Assembly: GCA_002381765.1 (NCBI GenBank)
Contig: DFXX01000072.1
Span: 1 to 40,263 of the forward strand
Length of the DNA: 40,263 bases
Reading direction: 5' to 3'
From: Bacteriovoracaceae bacterium UBA4097
GTDB taxonomy: Bacteria; Bdellovibrionota; Bacteriovoracia; Bacteriovoracales; Bacteriovoracaceae
Shown here in pieces: positions 8,107 through 16,255 of this stretch. A model generated the notes under the pieces. It made no database searches, was not told where the DNA came from, and worked only from the letters and a program-made list of their open reading frames with translations. The first letter of the stretch is position 1, and each line of letters begins with the position of its first letter. The position numbers were made by a program, and so were the translations under genes.

Positions 8107-9465
8107 TTATCCTAAGGCTTTTGTCACAGCTGCTGCGAGCTCTGAGCAAAGATTATTAACCAGATCATTATCCCTTCCCTCCACCATCACACGTGCCAAT
8201 GGTTCGGTTCCGGAGTAGCGAAGAAGAACACGCCCTTCCTTACCGAGTTTTTTCTCTGCATGTTCCACTGCTTTTTTGATCTCTGGAACTTCATCGAAAG
8301 GAACTCTGGTCTGAACGATCACGTTTTCCATTTTCTGGGGAAATAACTCAATCTCACTGGTCAACTCTCCCAGGTCACGGTCATAGAACTTAATGCTCTC
8401 GATAACTTTTAAAGCGGCGAGAATTCCGTCACCGGTAGTTGAATATTTCTTGAAGACTAAGTGACCCGATGGCTCGCCTCCAAACAAGGCCCCTGTTTGC
8501 CTCATATGCTCAACGATGTAGCGATCTCCTACTTGAGTGCGGATAAAGTTCAGGCCCTGCTCTTTAAGATAGAATTCAAGACCAAAATTACTCATCACAG
8601 TTCCCACCACTTCATTGGTGGGTCCAATCTCCTGATTGTCTTTTAAAAATTTTCCACAAAGACCAATGACCTTATCTCCATGGATGATCTCTCCATTACC
8701 ATTGATGATGGTAAGTCTATCACCGTCACCATCTAAGCAAACTCCTAGGTCGGCGCGGTAAAGCTTAACCGTTTCAGCGCAAAGATTAGGATGAAGGGCC
8801 CCACAGGCCTTATTAATATTGGTGCCGTTTGGATTAGTACCTAACGAGATAACTTCTGCCCCAAGTTCTTCAAAAACCATCGGAGCAAGTTTGTATCCGG
8901 CCCCATTGGCGCCATCCACAACGATTCTTAATCCCTCTAGAGAGTATTGAGGAGAGAGGGCCGCCTTAGTATGGACAATATAACGTCCAATGACTTCGTC
9001 CAGCCTCTTGGCGTTTCCTAATTGCTCTCCATACTTCACAGGAATGAGCGAGGGGTTTAACACCATTCGCTCGAGTTCAAGCTCAATTTCATCCGGAAGT
9101 TTATGTCCCGTTCGATCGAAAATCTTAATTCCATTATCTTCAAAAGAATTATGCGATGCTGAGATCATGACCCCAGCATCGGCCCGCATACTTTGCGTCA
9201 CGAAGGCCACACCCGGAGTGGGAAGTGGACCCGTAAGAATGGCCTTTCCCCCTTGTGAACAAACACCGGCAGAGAAGGCCTGCTCCAACATATAGCAGGA
9301 AAGACGTGTGTCTTTTCCGATGATGATGAGTGGCTTTTTTGAGAAGTTTTTCTGAAAATAACTGGTCACCGCCTTGCCGAGCACAAAGGCAATTTCTCCA
9401 GTCATAGGATAAGAGTTCGCCTTTCCACGGATGCCATCGGTTCCAAACAGCTTTCGACCTGACAT
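8107..9465 (-). CDS. glmM: Phosphoglucosamine mutase
   Basis: Interconverts glucosamine 6-phosphate and glucosamine 1-phosphate for UDP-GlcNAc, peptidoglycan and lipid A synthesis. The N-terminus RKLFGTDGIRG is diagnostic. The phosphoserine loop is ISASHNSFEDNG with S104 as the phosphorylated serine; the metal loop is CLDGDGDRLT; the sugar loop GGEPSGH and the phosphate-binding RYSGTEPLARVMVEG are intact. Its 452 residues match the family. It follows cdaR by 46 bases, giving the conserved cdaA-cdaR-glmM order. In Firmicutes GlmM binds and inhibits CdaA, so the arrangement hints at the same cross-control here. Confidence 0.97.
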   Translation of the reverse strand: MSGRKLFGTDGIRGKANSYPMTGEIAFVLGKAVTSYFQKNFSKKPLIIIGKDTRLSCYMLEQAFSAGVCSQGGKAILTGPLPTPGVAFVTQSMRADAGVMISASHNSFEDNGIKIFDRTGHKLPDEIELELERMVLNPSLIPVKYGEQLGNAKRLDEVIGRYIVHTKAALSPQYSLEGLRIVVDGANGAGYKLAPMVFEELGAEVISLGTNPNGTNINKACGALHPNLCAETVKLYRADLGVCLDGDGDRLTIINGNGEIIHGDKVIGLCGKFLKDNQEIGPTNEVVGTVMSNFGLEFYLKEQGLNFIRTQVGDRYIVEHMRQTGALFGGEPSGHLVFKKYSTTGDGILAALKVIESIKFYDRDLGELTSEIELFPQKMENVIVQTRVPFDEVPEIKKAVEHAEKKLGKEGRVLLRYSGTEPLARVMVEGRDNDLVNNLCSELAAAVTKALG

Positions 9466-9511
9466 AATGACTCACTTTCTAAAAAATAACTAACCTAATT
9501 AATATATCATC

Positions 9512-10429
9512 TTATTTAACATTCACAATAATGCTCTTAGGAATGATCTCCAGTAAGTGGATCCCAGGAGGTACGATGGCCTTAAGAGGAACTTCTATCC
9601 TCCCCTTGGTGTTGGAAGGAATATCCGCCCATACTTGAACAGAGGATGAGATATTTGATCGGTCTTTAGCACCCGGTGGGGCCAGGAGCTTTAAGCTGGC
9701 ACTTGTGGTGGGTGAAGAGGTCTCTTTATTTTGCGTAAGAAACCGGATGGGAATATCTTTAAGTACGAGATTGGCACTCGTGGCCTTAAGCTTATAGGTG
9801 ATGCGCAAATTTGTGCCAGGCTCAAAGGTAATCCGGTTATCCACTAGTCTTGGCTCAACTGGTATTTCATTGAAGCCAATAAGATTTTCCCGATCGATCT
9901 GAGTGGTTTGAATTTCCCTCATTCGTTTAATCACGGATTGAGGACCAAAGACTCTTACCTCAGCAGGAATGACCTCAAACTTAGTCATAGAAAGTTCATC
10001 GGGAAGTTGACCTTTAAAGCGAACCTTAACTGGTAGGACTTTACTTGCTCTTTTCTCCAAGTTGATCTGAATCTTACGCGGAAGAACTCTCTCCACCACC
10101 ATACCAAATGGCAAGCTTAGTTGAGTCGGAACGATATCCACCGAAAAGTTTGTCTGCTTTCTGCTCTGTTGACGATTCAGATCGATGATGAGCTTATCTT
10201 CTCTATCGGCTACGGTCTTAACAAAGGCCCGGGGTCCCTCAATCATAAAGACCACTTCCTGAGCTGGCTTCACAGCAAACATCATATCTGACGGAAGAAT
10301 ATACTCTAGGGCGACGGTCTTTTCAAACTTCACCTTCTCTGAATTAAGTACATAGATCCAGAGGAAAATCGCCATGAAGACGGATATGAATTTTAATGAA
10401 TGTTTTTTCATCTTCACTTTCATCTTCAT
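9512..10429 (-). CDS. cdaR: YbbR-domain protein CdaR, membrane-anchored partner of CdaA
   Basis: A 305-residue protein with one N-terminal transmembrane helix (about residues 12-30, KFISVFMAIFLWIYVLN) and an extracytoplasmic region made of several YbbR-like beta domains, with recurring patterns of the type 'P.EV...GP.A.V' and 'L..IP' (MIEGPRAFVKTVADREDKL; VRVFGPQSVIKRMREI). In the known systems CdaR modulates the diadenylate cyclase CdaA. Its ATG overlaps the cdaA stop by four bases (ATGA), so the two are translationally coupled. The start region has several in-frame ATGs (MKMKVKMKKHS); the exact first residue is uncertain by six codons. Confidence 0.88.
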   Translation of the reverse strand: MKMKVKMKKHSLKFISVFMAIFLWIYVLNSEKVKFEKTVALEYILPSDMMFAVKPAQEVVFMIEGPRAFVKTVADREDKLIIDLNRQQSRKQTNFSVDIVPTQLSLPFGMVVERVLPRKIQINLEKRASKVLPVKVRFKGQLPDELSMTKFEVIPAEVRVFGPQSVIKRMREIQTTQIDRENLIGFNEIPVEPRLVDNRITFEPGTNLRITYKLKATSANLVLKDIPIRFLTQNKETSSPTTSASLKLLAPPGAKDRSNISSSVQVWADIPSNTKGRIEVPLKAIVPPGIHLLEIIPKSIIVNVK

Positions 10430-11229
10430 ATGCTTCTGGCGGCCGGTTCAAAATTACTAACTCGATCGATTTCAAGAAGGAATTTACGGAGATATTTTCT
10501 TAATAGCTCCTCATTATCCATATAATGAAAGACCCCATTATAGCAGATATTGATTCGGCCGCTTTCCTCAGATACGGTTACCACGACTGCATCGGTTATC
10601 TCGGTCACCCCAAGGGCGGCCCGGTGCCGAGTTCCGTAGTGACGGTCGATTTCCACATTTTTTGAAAGAGGCAAAAAGCAACCCGCTGCTTGAATGACTC
10701 CGTTATAGATAATGATCGCTCCATCATGGAGAGGAGATTTAGTTTGAAAGATGGAATAAATAATATCGGAATGAACTCTCGAATCCAAACGAGTTCCACT
10801 GGATGAGTAGTTTAGAAGACCATGATTTTTTTCAAAGACAATAAGAGCACCAGTTCTCTCTCGAGAAAGAGCGGTGCAGGCGGCCACAACTTCTTCGATC
10901 TGCTGGTCGAATTTTGTTCTGCCATTTCTTCCTAAGAACTTTGCACTACTGATAGACACCAGAGCACTTTTGATCTGATCCTGGAAGAGAACGATGAGAA
11001 TAATAAAGAGATAATCAAAGAAATTCTGCAGTATCCAGCTCAATGAATAAAGTTCATAAAGCTGGCTAAACCACCAAAGAATGGCCAAGGCAAAAATACC
11101 AAAAAGCATCTGATAAGCGCGAGTTCCCTGAACGATAATCAGAAAGCGATAGATGATCATTGAAACTGCCACCATATCGAGCAGATCAATTAATCGAAAA
11201 TTAGCGAGAAGAAGCCCCAGCTGCTGCAA
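10426..11229 (-). CDS. cdaA: Diadenylate cyclase CdaA (c-di-AMP synthase)
   Basis: Makes cyclic di-AMP from two ATP at the inner face of the membrane. Three transmembrane helices occupy about residues 12-33, 38-58 and 65-84. The DAC (DisA_N) domain follows with both catalytic signatures: DGA at 169-171 and GTRHR at 199-203. The start is TTG 11229 with GAGG seven bases upstream; no closer ATG exists. It heads the operon cdaA-cdaR-glmM-pdxJ-nnr-tsaE. c-di-AMP usually governs potassium, osmolyte and wall homeostasis. An MscS-type channel lies about 4 kb away on the same strand, but no link is shown. Confidence 0.96.
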   Translation of the reverse strand: MQQLGLLLANFRLIDLLDMVAVSMIIYRFLIIVQGTRAYQMLFGIFALAILWWFSQLYELYSLSWILQNFFDYLFIILIVLFQDQIKSALVSISSAKFLGRNGRTKFDQQIEEVVAACTALSRERTGALIVFEKNHGLLNYSSSGTRLDSRVHSDIIYSIFQTKSPLHDGAIIIYNGVIQAAGCFLPLSKNVEIDRHYGTRHRAALGVTEITDAVVVTVSEESGRINICYNGVFHYMDNEELLRKYLRKFLLEIDRVSNFEPAARSI

Positions 11230-11273
11230 AAATATACCTCAATTTTTCAATCTTATCGGAAGAAGATGAAACT

Positions 11274-11305
11274 TATTAAGGAGGATTATATAATCCTCCT
11301 TAATA
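11274..11305. repeat. Perfect 32-bp palindrome between the PilZ-GAF regulator and cdaA
   Basis: The sequence from 11274 to 11305 is its own reverse complement: each arm reads TATTAAGGAGGATTAT. It can form a 14-15 bp hairpin in RNA or a dyad operator in DNA. It sits 45 bases before the cdaA start and 14 bases after the regulator's stop. There is no U-tract after it on the minus strand, so it is not a standard intrinsic terminator. Each arm contains AAGGAGG, identical to a strong Shine-Dalgarno core. Confidence 0.7.
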
Positions 11306-11318
11306 GTATACTGAAAAT

Positions 11319-13295
11319 TTAAGCGGCTTTTTTCTCGGTCTCGGCAGGGGTAGCTGCTGGTGCAGCAGGTGGATTCTTTAGTGCTTCCAGAATCTCATCA
11401 GACATGAGCATTTTTTTACGAAGGGCCTCTCTTGAAATACCCATCGCCATAGCAGCTTTTGATTTATTACCACGATGGCGCTTAATCTCTGCCAAAATCA
11501 TTTCGCGTTCAACCAGGGCCACCCTGTCTTTAAGTGGAATGACCGGATCATCTGCATGAGGGATGTTCTCCAGTAAGCAGTTAGAGGTCTTAGTAACATC
11601 GATAATAGGTGCAGACTTAGATCCCAGGTCAGAAATAACATGAGATTTAGGATTATAGAGAACTGCTTTTTCCACAGCTTTCTCTAGCTCAGTGATGTTT
11701 CCTGGCCAGGAGTAGTTAAGAAGCTGAGTCTTGACCTCTTCAGTAAAGTCCTTCAAGAGAAGTCCCTGCTTTCTGCATTCTTTTCTCACAAAAAAGCTTA
11801 AGAGGTCATCGATATCCTGAGGTCTTTTCCTTAGTGGATCGATATGGACTTCGGTCGAACACATATAACTAAAGAGCGCCGGGTTAAAGGCTCCCTCTTC
11901 TTCAATCAATAGTTTTATATTCTTACTGGTGGTAAAGATCGCTCTGACATCCAGAGAAATATGGGAACCCGGAACTCTTCTCTCCGTTAGAACAGACAGA
12001 AGTTTAGTCTGTAGGTGCTTAGTCATAAAACTTATTTCATCAAAGACAATCGTTCCCCCTACACACTCTTCGAGTTTACTCTTCTGGGTCTCTGATCCAA
12101 AGATTTCTGTCTCCAGGAGATGCTCATCGACCCCCTTACAGTTCACCACGATGAAAGGAGCGAGCCCTCTTTTGCCCTCGTTATGCACAATACGAGCAAA
12201 GAGTTTTTTTCCTGTTCCCACTTCACCCGTTACCATGAGTGGAGAATCGATATCTTTCAGACGAACCACTGATTTTCTGATTTCAGAAGTCTGACCAGAG
12301 CGGCCGATCCAGGCAAACTCTCGATCATAAGGAGTTGAGAAACGTCTGATAAGAGACTTCTCTGACATTGGGTTATAGTGATGAAAGACAGATGAGAGAA
12401 TCAAGGTAAGTACCTTCATGGTCTTTTCATCTTCCACGGTAAAGCGGTCTTCATTTCTCTTATTTAAGATTTCAATCACACCAATGATCTTATCTTCGCG
12501 GTTTGAAATAGGACTACAGATAATAGAGCGAGTCTCAAATCCAGTCACCCGATCAATCTCTTCAGAGAAACGAACCTTATCCGTTTGAGTATCGATATTA
12601 AGCGAGACACCAGTGGTAAAGACCGACCCCGCAATCCCCTTTCTATAATCAAAACGAAGAAGCTCTTTATCGATTCCCAAGGCAGCGACAGCTTCTAATT
12701 CATTTGTTTCAGTATTGATGAGAAAGATAGAAGCACGCTGAGCGTTCAGAATGCGAACGATCTCCTCGAGCATGCTTTCCACAAACTTCTCTTTATTTCC
12801 AAATTGAGTAATATCTTTAAAAAGAGACAATAGAAGTGAGAACATCTCGAAGCCCTCTTTCTCAGAAGCATAATGCTGAGTCAGGGCGAGCTGAATGAGA
12901 CTATCTTTTAGCCTCTCTGGTGGAAGACTTTGAATATACTGCTCAATAAAGCGCTTCATATTTCCATAATCTTCAGAATCAAGCTCAGAGCCATAGTTCA
13001 TGGACTCTTCATTGCCGGAATTATGCTCTTTAAAGGCACGCACAATGCTCCCACCAAAGTCAAAGCGCAGACGCTTAAACTGGAGTGAACAGCGAAGGGT
13101 CGTTCCCAAAGGAAGTGGCGTAGGTGAAATAAAACCAAGGCCCGTCATGCTGACATCCATCAGTTTGACCTTGTCTAAAAATTCAAATTTACCGGCTTCA
13201 TTCTCATATTCCACCAGGAACATGACGTCATCCCGAGACTCCACTGGAACCCTAAAGGATTGGTAGTATTTAAATTCAGAGAAACTCGTAAGCAT
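11319..13295 (-). CDS. PilZ-GAF-AAA+-Fis regulator of the bEBP family with a degenerate ATPase core
   Basis: Modular 658-residue regulator. A PilZ-like domain (about residues 10-120) has DVSMTGLG, but the RxxxR c-di-GMP motif reads YQSFR. A GAF domain spans about 170-305, a sigma-54-activator-type AAA+ domain about 325-550, and a Fis-type helix-turn-helix about 590-632 (HRGNKSKAAMAMGISREALR). The AAA+ domain keeps Walker A (GEVGTGK, 357-363) and Walker B (GGTIVFDE). It lacks the GAFTGA loop: EIFGSETQKSKLEECVGGT is about ten residues too short. It also lacks the arginine-finger segment (FNPALFSYM instead of FRxDLxYRL) and the sensor II Arg (WPGNITEL). It probably binds DNA without activating sigma-54. 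Start ATG 13295 has AAGGGG upstream; TTG 13346 is an alternative. Confidence 0.88.
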   Translation of the reverse strand: MLTSFSEFKYYQSFRVPVESRDDVMFLVEYENEAGKFEFLDKVKLMDVSMTGLGFISPTPLPLGTTLRCSLQFKRLRFDFGGSIVRAFKEHNSGNEESMNYGSELDSEDYGNMKRFIEQYIQSLPPERLKDSLIQLALTQHYASEKEGFEMFSLLLSLFKDITQFGNKEKFVESMLEEIVRILNAQRASIFLINTETNELEAVAALGIDKELLRFDYRKGIAGSVFTTGVSLNIDTQTDKVRFSEEIDRVTGFETRSIICSPISNREDKIIGVIEILNKRNEDRFTVEDEKTMKVLTLILSSVFHHYNPMSEKSLIRRFSTPYDREFAWIGRSGQTSEIRKSVVRLKDIDSPLMVTGEVGTGKKLFARIVHNEGKRGLAPFIVVNCKGVDEHLLETEIFGSETQKSKLEECVGGTIVFDEISFMTKHLQTKLLSVLTERRVPGSHISLDVRAIFTTSKNIKLLIEEEGAFNPALFSYMCSTEVHIDPLRKRPQDIDDLLSFFVRKECRKQGLLLKDFTEEVKTQLLNYSWPGNITELEKAVEKAVLYNPKSHVISDLGSKSAPIIDVTKTSNCLLENIPHADDPVIPLKDRVALVEREMILAEIKRHRGNKSKAAMAMGISREALRKKMLMSDEILEALKNPPAAPAATPAETEKKAA

Positions 13296-13381
13296 GGAGA
13301 CCCCTTTATCAGATAAGCTAGTAGGCTCATCGGATAGTCGGGGCAAGAGCTTTAGTTTTCTGGCAATAATACTTGGCAGTT

Positions 13382-14206
13382 TTATTCCAGGCCCTTAAGT
13401 ATGCGATTTATAACACTCTCACCTGTGACAGCTTCAAGCTGCTCAATCCCGGGACAAGTATTGACCTCCAAAATGACGGGAGATCCCTGAATAATAAGAG
13501 CATCTATCGCCCCATAATAAAGGGGTATTTCCCGACGGATTATTTTGAGAATTTGAAAAAAACTTTCAGGGGTAACGACTCTCCGGGCCCCCCCTCCCTG
13601 GCCAAAGTTAGCAGCTACTTTTTGAACTTCTCTGATCCTCTCCAAAGTGGCCGACCAATCTTCACCGGTAAAAAAGAAGCGCAATTCCTGGGCTTCTCCG
13701 TGATAGACCTGGAGAAGATATTCGAGGTCTCCTTGATTCTCAAACCTCTCTTGAAACCAGTTGAGTAACTCTTCTGCAGTAAAAGTAGTTATGCCCCAAC
13801 CGGCCTGACCTCTATGAGGTTTAATAAGATAGAGGTATGCGGGATGGGCCTTTATAAAGTTTTCAAGATCATCACGCTGGGAAATCTGTAAATCCAACCA
13901 AGGTAAGCTGGGAATTCCAAATTTATCGAAAAACTCGTATTGTCTTTTCTTACTGCGAAAGGTCTCAAGGGCCAGTAGGGAATTCATAATCTTTTTATAG
14001 GAAGGTTGTCGTTTAAGAAAGAGAAGGTCAGCTTCACCTCCATAGACACCAGTTGTTCTGACTAAGATGCGTGAAAGTTTCTCGATGGCGGGAGTCACTT
14101 CATCGGACCAGGGATTAAAGATGATAATCCGCTCTCCACCTTCCTTCAGCAATCTCTTGATGAAATAAGTCTCCTTATTTTTTGCCAACACTAAAAGCTT
14201 ATTCAT
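13382..14206 (-). CDS. RimK-like ATP-grasp ligase
   Basis: ATP-grasp enzymes of the RimK type join a carboxylate (often glutamate) to an amine through an acyl-phosphate. With ATG 14206 the protein has 274 residues and begins MNKLLVLAKNKETYFIKRLL, typical of RimK-like N-terminal domains. The ATP-binding lysine is in LYLIKPHRGQAGWG (K129), and the metal-binding end is GAIDALI ... PVILEVNTCPG (D235, E247, N249). Residues after 250 (GIEQLEAVTG) also match RimK. The frame stays open upstream, with ATGs at 14245 and 14278; the latter has a good AGAGGAG ribosome site but would overlap the divergent carboxypeptidase gene. The substrate is unknown. The divergent neighbour is a peptidase that could cut the same type of bond. 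Confidence 0.85.
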   Translation of the reverse strand: MNKLLVLAKNKETYFIKRLLKEGGERIIIFNPWSDEVTPAIEKLSRILVRTTGVYGGEADLLFLKRQPSYKKIMNSLLALETFRSKKRQYEFFDKFGIPSLPWLDLQISQRDDLENFIKAHPAYLYLIKPHRGQAGWGITTFTAEELLNWFQERFENQGDLEYLLQVYHGEAQELRFFFTGEDWSATLERIREVQKVAANFGQGGGARRVVTPESFFQILKIIRREIPLYYGAIDALIIQGSPVILEVNTCPGIEQLEAVTGESVINRILKGLE

Positions 14207-14243
14207 AAAGACACAGGCCCCATTCTCCACTAAAATAACAGCC

Positions 14244-15203
14244 ATGCAATTATTGAATTTATTGATCCTATCTGTCATCTTGCACTCCTCTAGTTGGGCC
14301 CAAAGCGAGACCCTGACTCCTTCTGCACCTGAGTCCCCTCCTGCAGTTACTGAAGCAAAGGAAGTCACTTATCCCCTAACTCCAGAAATCAGCTCCTATT
14401 GTAAGGAGTTGAATAAAAAGTTTACTGCTTATAAATGGGGAGATCCCGCTTGCGAGAAGTATAAGTGGAATCATGTGAGAAACTCCAATCTCGGCACTCC
14501 ACTTATCTGGACGGTGTTTGGGGAAGAAGATACGGCGGCAGCGGAAAACACTACCCTCTTTCTCTGTGGCGTCCATGGGGATGAGATAACACCTGTTAAA
14601 TTCTGTTGGGACCTATTGGAAGAGCTTAGAAAAAATCATGAATTCAAAGATAAGCTGGTAGTAGTAGCACCCCTCGTCGCTCCCGACTCCTTCTTTAAAC
14701 CCCATCCTACCAGGACCAATGGACGCGGAGTGGATGTAAATCGAAACTTTCCGACTAAAGATTGGAAAGCCGACGCTCACAGAAAATGGAAAGATAATTT
14801 AGGAAAAGATAAACGCAAATTTCCTGGCCCCCATGCGGCCTCTGAACAGGAAACAATCTTTCAAATGAATCTCATCCTTCGCTATAAACCAAATAAGGTC
14901 ATCTCGGTTCATGCTCCCTTAACTATCCTGGATTATGACGGTCCCTCTCTTAGCATAGAGAAAGGGAAATCTGCCAAGGTTCTGCTGGAACAGATGAGTG
15001 AGAAGTCTTCGGGTTATAAAATTTCGAACTATCCAATTTTTCCAGGAAGTCTTGGAAACTGGTCAGGGAAGGAAAAGCATATTCCGACCTATACTCTTGA
15101 ACTTCCCAATACTAATCCAGCGGAAACAAATCGCTTCTGGTCCTTGTTTAAAGACTCTATGGTTTATGCCATCGAAAACAAGATGAAGCCTCCAGTCGAT
15201 TAA
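14244..15203 (+). CDS. Exported M14-family zinc carboxypeptidase (MpaA-like)
   Basis: Signal peptide MQLLNLLILSVILHSSSWAQ with probable cleavage after AQ, so it acts in the periplasm or outside. The M14 zinc site is visible: GVHGDE (H111, E114), GRGVDVNRNFPTKDW for substrate binding, SVHAP (H223) as third ligand, and TLELPN with E286 as the general base. At 319 residues, and with the VHGDE wording, it most resembles murein peptide amidase A (cleaving gamma-D-Glu-Dap) and related short M14 enzymes rather than digestive carboxypeptidases. It is divergent from the ATP-grasp gene with 37 bases between starts. Its TAA interlocks with the mscS stop (TTAA at 15200-15203). Peptidoglycan-peptide recycling or prey-wall digestion are reasonable guesses. 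Confidence 0.88.
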   Translation: MQLLNLLILSVILHSSSWAQSETLTPSAPESPPAVTEAKEVTYPLTPEISSYCKELNKKFTAYKWGDPACEKYKWNHVRNSNLGTPLIWTVFGEEDTAAAENTTLFLCGVHGDEITPVKFCWDLLEELRKNHEFKDKLVVVAPLVAPDSFFKPHPTRTNGRGVDVNRNFPTKDWKADAHRKWKDNLGKDKRKFPGPHAASEQETIFQMNLILRYKPNKVISVHAPLTILDYDGPSLSIEKGKSAKVLLEQMSEKSSGYKISNYPIFPGSLGNWSGKEKHIPTYTLELPNTNPAETNRFWSLFKDSMVYAIENKMKPPVD

Positions 15204-16255
15204 ACTGAAGGCGTCTTTTTTTGTTCGATAATTAAGGTCTGAGTTGGATAAGCAAAATCTAAATTATTCTTTTCGAAAGCTTCATGAATCTCAAAGAGAA
15301 CTTTCTGATGGATATCGGCATAGACAATATATTCAGGCTTAAGAATCCAATACACTACTTCGATATCCAGTGAGGAAGCCCCGTAACGAACAAAGTGAGA
15401 GCGATCAAAGCGGGTAAGTTCCTGGGCCTTGATAATTTCTTCAATAATTCCTGGGGCCCGCTTTAGGTCCTCACGCTTAGTCTGGTAAGTAACCCCCAGT
15501 TGGAAGACAACTCTTCTTTCCTGCATTCTCTTATAGTTTCTGATTTTAGAGCTCAAAAGATCGGTATTGGACATAATGATTTGCTCACCACCAATACTTC
15601 TTAAGCGAGTTGTTTTAAGACCCACGTGCTCAATGGTTCCCATCCATTCACCTACGATAATGAAGTCACCTACAATAAAAGGTTTATCCATTACTATGGA
15701 AAGGGAAGAAAAGAGGTCACTTAGAATATTTTGTGTCGCCAGAGCGATTGCAATACCACCCACACCAAGGCCCGCGACAAAAGTCGAAACATTGACTCCC
15801 AGATTATTCAGGGTGAAGAGAAAGACGCCTGCAATCAGAAGAAATTTAACGATCAGACCGATGAAACCCAGAGATGTTTTAACTGAAGGATCATCATTTT
15901 TTCTTTTGATAGTGATGCTGACCCAGCTGTTAACGGCCTTACTGACCCAAATAACTGCTTGAATGGCGACGATGATGACAAAGGCCCGATCAACCCAGGA
16001 GCCGTATTCTTTATCCAGATGAAAGGCCTGAAAGCCAACAAAAAAAGAGACGGCCAAAATAAAGAAATGCTTTGTTTCTTCCAGAGTAGCTAGAAGAACA
16101 TCATCCAAATACATCTCAGTCTTCTCAGAGATATATTTCAATCTTTTAATAACGACATTTTTAACAATCCATAGACTAAGATAAGTGCCAATACCAATGC
16201 TTAAAGGAATGTAATAGTCAGGACTCGTGATGTGATTAAAAATTTTTTCAATCAT
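15200..16255 (-). CDS. mscS: Small-conductance mechanosensitive channel, MscS family
   Basis: 351 residues with four to five predicted transmembrane helices. The pore helix region is FVAGLGVGGIAIALATQNILSDLFSSLSIVMDKPFIVGDFIIVG, which contains the hallmark glycine/alanine-rich TM3 and the beta-domain start. C-terminal sequence TTRLRSIGGEQIIMSN and IRNYKRM matches the cytoplasmic vestibule. It opens under membrane tension to release osmolytes. The start ATG overlaps the stop of the upstream ferrochelatase-MFS gene by one base (TAATG), so both are cotranscribed. The extra N-terminal helices compared with E. coli MscS place it nearer YnaI/YbdG-sized members. Confidence 0.93.
   Translation of the reverse strand: MIEKIFNHITSPDYYIPLSIGIGTYLSLWIVKNVVIKRLKYISEKTEMYLDDVLLATLEETKHFFILAVSFFVGFQAFHLDKEYGSWVDRAFVIIVAIQAVIWVSKAVNSWVSITIKRKNDDPSVKTSLGFIGLIVKFLLIAGVFLFTLNNLGVNVSTFVAGLGVGGIAIALATQNILSDLFSSLSIVMDKPFIVGDFIIVGEWMGTIEHVGLKTTRLRSIGGEQIIMSNTDLLSSKIRNYKRMQERRVVFQLGVTYQTKREDLKRAPGIIEEIIKAQELTRFDRSHFVRYGASSLDIEVVYWILKPEYIVYADIHQKVLFEIHEAFEKNNLDFAYPTQTLIIEQKKTPSV

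Noticed and set aside
11274..11305. Intrinsic terminator
   Set aside because: The stem is AT-containing and palindromic to the centre with no U-tract after it, so the label is not justified.
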